From the NCBI GenBank assembly GCA_023229725.1, contig JALNYR010000141.1:1-6431 (forward strand): a DNA stretch of 6,431 nt, in the 5' to 3' direction. Made by a program: the position numbers and the translations under genes. Below the pieces are notes generated by a model. The model worked only from the letters and a program-made list of their open reading frames with translations. It had not been told where the DNA came from and made no database searches. This document shows positions 1 through 4,549 of the stretch, piece by piece (position 1 is the first letter of the stretch; each line of letters opens with the position of its first letter). The stretch comes from Dehalococcoidia bacterium. GTDB taxonomy: Bacteria; Chloroflexota; Dehalococcoidia; GIF9; AB-539-J10.

Positions 1-105
1 GGCACGCATCCTCCGTTCGACGCCTGTCTCCGGTTCACTGTCCGCCCTCAGGCACTGAGTCTCCATCGTCGACGTTCCACACCCATCCTCAGCACGCGGC
101 TCGTT

Positions 106-135
106 CTCCCGGGAGCGACCGGCTCCTCTGAGAGG
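106..135. other. Overlapping short dyads upstream of the first promoter
   Basis: Bases 106-115 form a perfect 10-bp palindrome (CTCCCGGGAG). Overlapping it, GGAGC at 112-116 can pair with GCTCC at 122-126, and CCTC/GAGG at 125-135 gives a third small dyad. They end about 17 nt before the -35 box at 152. They could be an operator or the remains of a terminator from a gene to the left, but no T-run follows and GC-rich DNA produces such dyads by chance. The rest of bases 1-151 shows no gene or RNA that I recognise. Confidence 0.2.
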
Positions 136-151
136 CAAGGCTCCGCGCCGG

Positions 152-179
152 TTGCCCAGGAAGGTCGGTCTGCTATGAT
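152..179 (+). promoter_or_regulatory. Sigma70-like promoter of the cobalamin protein/ABC operon
   Basis: A -35 hexamer TTGCCC (152-157, four of six consensus bases) is followed after 16 nt by a -10 hexamer TATGAT (174-179, five of six). Transcription would begin near base 186, giving a leader of about 58 nt before the ATG at 244, which carries a good ribosome binding site. It is the only convincing promoter upstream of the three-gene operon. The match is by eye. Confidence 0.45.
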
Positions 180-243
180 GCACATGGCTTGAAGCAACGT
201 TGTGTCGCGCCAGCCTCCTTCGACACGGGGAGAGACCGGAGAC

Positions 244-936
244 ATGACAGAATCGACCGATCGGACTGCGGGCATCCGGGCTTTCTACGAGCAGTTCCGC
301 GCCCGGCTGGACGCTGAAGACACAGAGGCGTGCGTCCTTTTCGCTCTGGCGCGACTGGACGCCGGCGAGCTGGATATCGTCGAGCTCTATGAACAGGTCC
401 TCGCCCCCGCCGCGCGCGAGCAGCACTGCTCCCGGCGAGGGCGCCAGCTCTGCATCTGGGAGGAGCACGTGCGCACCTCCATCATCCGCACGGTGCTCGA
501 ATGCTGCCTGCCGCACCTCATGAAGTCCCGCCGCCAGCGCTCGGGCGACATCTCACGGGGTCGCGTCGTCATCGTCTGTCCCACCGAGGAGTACCACGAG
601 CTGGGCGCGCGGATGGCCGCTGACCTGTTCACACTGTGCGGCTACGACGTCACGTTCGTGGGAGCGAACACTCCGCAGCAGGAAATCGTTGACGCGGCGC
701 TGCTTCTCCATCCGTCGTACATCGGCGTGAGCGTGACCAATCCCTACAACCTGCTGGCAGCCCGCAGAATCATCCAGCACCTGCGCGAGGTGCGGAGCCG
801 CACCGGCGCCGGCTTCCGGATTGTTGTCGGCGGCCAGGCGTTCGAACAGCACCCGCAACTGGTCGGTGAACTGGGGGCCGACCAACTACTGCGCGGCTAT
901 GACGATATCCTCCGACTCGGCGGGGACAAGCAATGA
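244..936 (+). CDS. Stand-alone cobalamin (B12)-binding domain protein, no DNA-binding domain
   Basis: A 230-residue soluble protein with a helical cap (about residues 15-95) followed by a Rossmann-like B12-binding domain (about 105-225). The cobalamin loop reads E116-Y-H118-E-L-G121, the ExHxxG form of the usual DxHxxG motif, with H118 as the expected lower cobalt ligand. The later S-x-L region is S163-V-T, and a glycine pair (G196-G197) follows. The cap carries E73-E74-H75, resembling the EH of the W-x9-EH motif in CarH-type photoreceptors, but no Trp stands ten residues before the EH; W72 lies just before it instead. There is no MerR-type helix-turn-helix and no methyltransferase domain. 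Seven cysteines (30, 62, 70, 87, 88, 112, 132) is many for this size. The ATG at 244 is chosen because GGGGAGAG (227-234) lies 9 nt upstream; an in-frame GTG at 202 lacks a Shine-Dalgarno sequence. The gene overlaps the permease by ATGA, suggesting coupled translation. Role: corrinoid carrier or sensor; the partner is unknown. Confidence 0.85.
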   Translation: MTESTDRTAGIRAFYEQFRARLDAEDTEACVLFALARLDAGELDIVELYEQVLAPAAREQHCSRRGRQLCIWEEHVRTSIIRTVLECCLPHLMKSRRQRSGDISRGRVVIVCPTEEYHELGARMAADLFTLCGYDVTFVGANTPQQEIVDAALLLHPSYIGVSVTNPYNLLAARRIIQHLREVRSRTGAGFRIVVGGQAFEQHPQLVGELGADQLLRGYDDILRLGGDKQ

Positions 937-2087
937 GCCTGCCGCTCCGCATAGCAGTCCGCTTCCTCCTGTCGGGGAAGACTCAGACGCTCCTCATCGT
1001 CGGCGGCATCGCCGTCGCCATCTCGGTCCAGGTGTTCGTCGGACTGCTGCTCGACAGCCTGCAGAAAGGACTCGTTGAACAGACGGTCGGCAACTCTCCC
1101 CAGATAACCGTCACCTCGGCCGGGGAAAACGTGACCATCGGCCGGTGGGGCGAAGTCGCATCTATCGCGGCGTCGCGCCCGGGAGTTGCGGCAGTGGGGG
1201 TGGCGGCGTCCGCCAACGCGTTCGTGAAGAAGGGCAACGACTCCGTGCCGGTACTGGTGCGAGGGCTGGACGATGCCGCCACAGCGGACGTCTACCACCT
1301 GGCCTCCCAACTGTTCGAAGGACGTCTCCTCTCCGGAGCTGGAGAGGCGCTCATCGGCCGGGACCTTGCCGCCGAACTCGACATCTCGGTCGGCGACAGG
1401 CTCCAGGTGCGCACGACGGAGGGCGCCATCGTGGACTACGATGTGTCGGGCCTGTTCGACCTTGGAGTGGCGGCCATTGACGGCAGCTGGGTCGTCACGA
1501 ACCTGCGCACGGCTCAGAACCTGTTCGGCTTCGGCAACCGCGTCACTTCGATAGAGGTGAGCGTGAGCGACATCTTCGCGGCCGACCGCATCGCCGCTGA
1601 GATAGAGGCATTGCTGGCGGACGATGGCCTCGACGTCTCCAACTGGAAGGACGAGAACGAATCGCTGTTGAGCGCCATCCAGAGCCAGTCCATCTCAAGC
1701 AACATGATTCAGTCCGTCATCATCATCTCCGTGGCAATCGCCATAGCCAGCATTCTCTCCATCACCGTCCTGCAGAAGCGCCGCCAGGTCGGCATCCTCA
1801 AAGCCATGGGCATCAAGGACCGCGCGGCCAGCCTCATATTCGTGTACCAGGGCCTTCTCATCGGGCTCATGTCGGGTATCGCCGGGCTCGCGCTCGGCGT
1901 GGGATTGCTCTACGGCTTCACGACATTCGCCACGACCGGAGGGGAGTCGGTGGTCGACTTCCGGTTCGACCCGGCGTTCATCGTCCGCTCCTTCGTCATC
2001 GCGGTGGGGGCATCCGGACTGGCCGGACTGGCGCCGGCGCGGCGCTCGCTGCGGCTGACCCCCATCGAAGTCATCAGAGAAGGGTAG
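933..2087 (+). CDS. ABC transporter permease, FtsX/MacB/LolC-type
   Basis: A 384-residue inner-membrane protein with the classic FtsX-family layout. One N-terminal membrane helix (about residues 18-40) leads into a large extracytoplasmic domain (about 41-255, MacB periplasmic-core-like). Three C-terminal helices follow at about 257-280, 300-330 and 347-368. Between helices 2 and 3, the cytoplasmic stretch QKRRQVGILKAMG (281-293) is the coupling-helix motif typical of this family, which contacts the ATPase; the ending TPIEVIREG is also characteristic. The family acts in mechanotransmission or in export from the outer membrane leaflet, for example lipoproteins, peptides or macrolides, rather than in ordinary import. 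The start overlaps the stop of the cobalamin protein (ATGA at 933-936), and the ATPase begins 4 nt after its stop, so the pair forms one transporter, probably two permeases with two ATPases. No MacA-like adaptor is visible. The substrate cannot be inferred from the sequence. Confidence 0.93.
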   Translation: MSLPLRIAVRFLLSGKTQTLLIVGGIAVAISVQVFVGLLLDSLQKGLVEQTVGNSPQITVTSAGENVTIGRWGEVASIAASRPGVAAVGVAASANAFVKKGNDSVPVLVRGLDDAATADVYHLASQLFEGRLLSGAGEALIGRDLAAELDISVGDRLQVRTTEGAIVDYDVSGLFDLGVAAIDGSWVVTNLRTAQNLFGFGNRVTSIEVSVSDIFAADRIAAEIEALLADDGLDVSNWKDENESLLSAIQSQSISSNMIQSVIIISVAIAIASILSITVLQKRRQVGILKAMGIKDRAASLIFVYQGLLIGLMSGIAGLALGVGLLYGFTTFATTGGESVVDFRFDPAFIVRSFVIAVGASGLAGLAPARRSLRLTPIEVIREG

Positions 2088-2091
2088 GGCC

Positions 2092-2778
2092 ATGGGCAAC
2101 GTCATCGAGCTGCGCAACGTCAACAAGGTGTACCGTGGCACACCCGACGTGCAGGTGTTATTTGACATAACGTTGTCATTTTCGGACCGCTCTTTCAACT
2201 CCATCGTCGGCGAGTCGGGGAGCGGCAAGTCCACGCTGCTGAACCTCATCGGTTCGCTCGACCGGCCGACCAGCGGCGAAGTCATCGTGGATGGCGTCAG
2301 CACGGCAGCGCTCAGCTCCGACGGGCTCGCCGAGGTGAGGAACCGGACGCTCGGCTTCGTCTTCCAGTTCCACTATCTGCTGCCCGAGTTCACCGCGATG
2401 GAGAACGCGCTTATGCCCTACGTCATCAGCCACGGAAAGGCCGGCCGTCAGGTGACTGACTGGGCTGACGAGCTATTCGAGCTGGTGGGCATCGCGAAGG
2501 TGAAGAACAACCCCGCCATGAAGATGTCCGGCGGTCAGCAGCAGCGCACCGCCATCGTCCGCGCGCTCATCAACAAGCCACGAGTGGTGCTGGCGGACGA
2601 GCCCACCGGCAACCTGGATTCCGAGAACACAGCGAACATCTACAAGCGCTTCCGGGAGATAAACGAGCGCTACGGCACCACGTTCATCATCGTAACTCAC
2701 GACCGGCGCATCGCCGAGCAGACCGACAGGATAGTCGAGGTCCGCGACGGACGGCTGCTGATGGACATCAGCAAGTAG
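2092..2778 (+). CDS. ABC transporter ATP-binding protein, LolD/MacB-type
   Basis: A 228-residue cytoplasmic ATPase of the usual length for the LolD/MacB/FtsE subfamily, with every nucleotide-binding motif intact. These are Walker A GESGSGKST (40-48), Q-loop Q92 in FQFHYLLPEF, signature MSGGQQQR (145-152, Met in place of the common Leu), Walker B VVLADEP (165-171) with catalytic E170, D-loop GNLD (173-176) and switch H203 in THD. It should power the permease encoded 4 nt upstream. A ribosome binding site (AGAGAAGGG, about 2076-2084) lies inside the end of the permease gene. Codons for residues 22-31 are unusually AT-rich (TTA, TTT, ATA, TTG, TCA) against the GC-rich background. The gene ends 48 nt before a strong hairpin terminator, so it is the last gene of the operon. 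Confidence 0.95.
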   Translation: MGNVIELRNVNKVYRGTPDVQVLFDITLSFSDRSFNSIVGESGSGKSTLLNLIGSLDRPTSGEVIVDGVSTAALSSDGLAEVRNRTLGFVFQFHYLLPEFTAMENALMPYVISHGKAGRQVTDWADELFELVGIAKVKNNPAMKMSGGQQQRTAIVRALINKPRVVLADEPTGNLDSENTANIYKRFREINERYGTTFIIVTHDRRIAEQTDRIVEVRDGRLLMDISK

Positions 2779-2825
2779 CAGGCGCTCGAGAGGGTCGCAC
2801 CGAACCGAGCCCCAGGACAAACAAG

Positions 2826-2859
2826 GAAAGGGGGCGGCTCATCGAGGCCGCCCCCTTTC
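2826..2859. terminator. Bidirectional hairpin terminator between convergent genes
   Basis: GAAAGGGGGCGGC (2826-2838) pairs perfectly with GCCGCCCCCTTTC (2847-2859): a 13-bp stem with an 8-nt loop. It lies 48 nt after the ATPase stop and 20 nt after the stop of the convergent minus-strand gene. On the plus strand the T-run is short and partly inside the stem (TTTCT). On the minus strand the stem is followed by the moderately T-rich CTTGTTTGTCC. The stem strength and position between two converging genes support termination in both directions. Confidence 0.8.
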
Positions 2860-2878
2860 TCGTGTCAGCGCATGAAGT

Positions 2879-4351
2879 CTAGAGCCAGGCGTGCGACTCG
2901 CGGTCGATGTTCTTGGTGCTTCCCTTCACAGGGATACCCGCGAGCTTCTTCGCGATGTCCTTCGAGTGCTCGATGTTGTGGTCGCGGTAGATGGCTACCT
3001 TCTCGATGACGGGAGAGCCGCCGCCGTGCAGGTAGTCAACCAGTTTGTGACCGCCCCAGGCCGAAGCCATCATGTCCTGGAAGAGGCGGAAGGCGCGGTG
3101 CTGGTCCTCCGCCGAGACGTTCGGATTACGCATGATGTACTTCTCCAGGTAGGGTCCGGTCTTGGGGTCGTAGAAATCTTCCTCCGGAGGAAGCGTGGCC
3201 ACGAGACCGCCGGCGATGGCCGCGAGAGCCTCGTACTCATCGTAAATGGCTTCCCCGGCGAGCATGCGGCCTGCATTGCAGTAGTTGGTGTCCGGGATCT
3301 GCGTGCCGGACGCGGCCTTCTTCGAGTTCAGGCCGGCCGCGAGTCCCGCGGCGTAGATGAGGTCCACGACCTGGATCATGTCCGCGAGCTTGTGACGAAC
3401 ATGCTGCGCCTTATCGATGCCGTTGTACTCCGCGGCGAGCGCCGTGGCGCCGGTGTAGATCTCCGACACGGCCGCCTTGCAGCCGGTGTAGCTGTGGCGG
3501 TGGTACAGCGCGAAGAGGAGAGCCAGCTTGCCGGCGATGTCGGTCTCACCCGCAAGGAAGACGCGCTCCCACGGAACGAAACAGTTGTCGAACACGGTGA
3601 TGGAGTGGCTCATGCCTATCTCATTGAACGGGGCCTGCAGCTTCTTGCGCGCGGTAGGCGCGTACGCCGCATTGATGAGGGTCACGCCCTCCCAGTCGGC
3701 CGGAACGGCGAAGGCGACCGCCCAGTCGTTCTCCTCGGCCGTCATGTTCCGGGTCGGAATGGCGATGATCTCGTCGACGTAGATTGAGCACGAGTTGTGC
3801 GCCTTGGCGCCGCTGACTACGATGCCGTCGGGACGCTTCTCGACGATGCGGACATACAGGTCGGGGTCCTTCTGCTCGTGAGGCCGCCAGATGCGGTTCC
3901 CCTTCACGTCGGTCTGGGCGCAGACAGCCGAGAGGTCTTCCTTCTGCACCCTCTTCATGAAGTTGATGAAGTTCTGGTTGTACTTCGTCCCGTACTTCTG
4001 GTCCGCGTCGTACGTCGCGACAGACAGAGCGTTCATCGAGTCGATGCCCATGCACCGCTGGATGCAGCCGCCAACCTCCTGGCAGTAGAGGCGGGTCATC
4101 TTCTGCTTGTTGAAGAGGTCCTCTGCACTCTGGTGGATGTGGGTGAAGCGGTTGATGCGCTCACCGGTCAGGTGGGAAGTGGCAGTGCCGACTCCGCCGA
4201 ACTCGGGGTCGAACGCGAAGTCGTACGTCCTGCCCATCACATTCATGCCGCGCACGACCTTCGGGTCGAAGCGGTCGAGCAGCTTGCCGCCCATGTATAC
4301 GTTGGGCTTCAGCTTCGCCATGCGTTCCTTGTACTGGTCGCCTTTGATCAT
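2879..4351 (-). CDS. 4-hydroxybutyryl-CoA dehydratase / 4-hydroxyphenylacetate 3-hydroxylase family protein, [4Fe-4S]- and FAD-type
   Basis: A 490-residue protein, the usual length for 4-hydroxybutyryl-CoA dehydratase (AbfD), an FAD and [4Fe-4S] enzyme that removes water through a ketyl radical and also isomerises vinylacetyl-CoA. The family's four cluster ligands (C99, C103, H292, C299 in Clostridium aminobutyricum) match C96 and C100 in GGCIQRC, and H284 and C291 in HRHSYTGCK. The adjoining Y288 and K292 match AbfD Y296 and K300. Flavin-only monooxygenases of the HpaB type lack these ligands, so a hydroxylase role is unlikely. The flavin-region motif GAKAHNSCS (181-189) has Ser187 where the constant offset places AbfD T190, and the region expected to hold E257 reads S-H-S (248-250), so the substrate may not be 4-hydroxybutyryl-CoA. 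The start at 4351 is chosen because AGGAGG (4359-4364) lies 7 nt upstream and it gives the family length; the frame is open 40 codons further with no family similarity. It is divergent from the glycyl radical enzyme and convergent with the ABC operon. Confidence 0.88.
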   Translation of the reverse strand: MIKGDQYKERMAKLKPNVYMGGKLLDRFDPKVVRGMNVMGRTYDFAFDPEFGGVGTATSHLTGERINRFTHIHQSAEDLFNKQKMTRLYCQEVGGCIQRCMGIDSMNALSVATYDADQKYGTKYNQNFINFMKRVQKEDLSAVCAQTDVKGNRIWRPHEQKDPDLYVRIVEKRPDGIVVSGAKAHNSCSIYVDEIIAIPTRNMTAEENDWAVAFAVPADWEGVTLINAAYAPTARKKLQAPFNEIGMSHSITVFDNCFVPWERVFLAGETDIAGKLALLFALYHRHSYTGCKAAVSEIYTGATALAAEYNGIDKAQHVRHKLADMIQVVDLIYAAGLAAGLNSKKAASGTQIPDTNYCNAGRMLAGEAIYDEYEALAAIAGGLVATLPPEEDFYDPKTGPYLEKYIMRNPNVSAEDQHRAFRLFQDMMASAWGGHKLVDYLHGGGSPVIEKVAIYRDHNIEHSKDIAKKLAGIPVKGSTKNIDRESHAWL

Positions 4352-4413
4352 CTCCTGCCCTCCTGCAGACGTGAACAATCGCACGGAAGAAAGGGGGAAA
4401 GCACCAGACCGGA

Positions 4414-4442
4414 ACGATACCACAAACGTACGGGGGTGTAAA
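4414..4442 (-). promoter_or_regulatory. Promoter of the dehydratase-like gene (minus strand)
   Basis: Read on the minus strand, the -35 box is TTTACA (4442-4437, five of six consensus bases). An exact 17-nt spacer leads to the -10 box TATCGT (4419-4414, four of six), preceded by TG plus one base, an extended -10. Transcription would start near 4407, giving a leader of about 56 nt before the ATG at 4351. The spacer contains one whole arm (4421-4431) of the inverted repeat shared with the divergent gene, so a protein bound there would block or remodel this promoter. Confidence 0.55.
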
Positions 4443-4487
4443 ACATACCGGACTGGCGGAAAGACCCGCAATCATGGTACGTTTGTG
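4421..4487. promoter_or_regulatory. Inverted-repeat operator pair in the divergent intergenic region
   Basis: CACAAACGTAC (4421-4431) recurs as its exact reverse complement GTACGTTTGTG (4477-4487), 11 of 11 bases, with arm centres 56 bp apart. One arm lies 70 nt upstream of the minus-strand ATG (4351) and the other 63 nt upstream of the plus-strand ATG (4550), so both genes see the same site in the same orientation at almost the same distance. The spacing is about five helical turns, which would suit two bound regulators on roughly one face of the DNA or a loop. The regulator is not identified in this window. Confidence 0.5.
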
Positions 4488-4521
4488 ACCCGAGGCCGGT
4501 TCTCACGCCGGGCAATCATGG
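4468..4521. repeat. 10-bp direct repeat upstream of the glycyl radical enzyme gene
   Basis: GCAATCATGG occurs at 4468-4477 and again at 4512-4521, 44 bp apart start to start. The first copy abuts the inverted-repeat arm at 4477-4487, sharing one base; the second lies 28 nt before the start codon at 4550. An exact 10-mer repeat inside about 200 bp is unlikely by chance, so these are candidate binding sites for a regulator of the plus-strand gene. No clear -35/-10 pair for that gene could be fixed by eye. Confidence 0.35.
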
Positions 4522-4549
4522 CGGCGTGCGTCACGCGAGGGGAGGACAC

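Noticed and set aside
202..243. GTG at 202 as the start of the cobalamin-binding protein
   Set aside because: It lacks a Shine-Dalgarno sequence and lies only about 16 nt from the predicted transcript start; the ATG at 244 has GGGGAGAG 9 nt upstream.
48..275. Small minus-strand frame at the left end
   Set aside because: It has no recognisable domain and runs across the promoter and start region of the cobalamin protein; composition is that of a chance frame.
2879..4351. Annotation as 4-hydroxyphenylacetate 3-monooxygenase (HpaB)
   Set aside because: The four [4Fe-4S] ligands of the dehydratase branch are present, and flavin-only hydroxylases lack them.
2891..4441. Plus-strand open frames at 2891-3787 and 3797-4441 opposite the dehydratase-like gene
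   Set aside because: The compositions are valine, arginine and aspartate rich and typical of antisense shadows; the opposite strand encodes a full-length protein with conserved iron-sulfur ligands.
4454..4470. Sigma54-like -24/-12 promoter for the glycyl radical gene (TGGCGG ... CCCGC)
   Set aside because: The GG to GC spacing is 11 nt rather than the strict 10, and the -12 half lacks TTGC.
4352..4471. N-terminal extension of the dehydratase-like protein (40 extra codons, start at 4471)
   Set aside because: The extension has no family similarity, would cover the promoter and operator arm, and the start at 4351 has an ideal AGGAGG at 7 nt and gives the normal 490-residue length.
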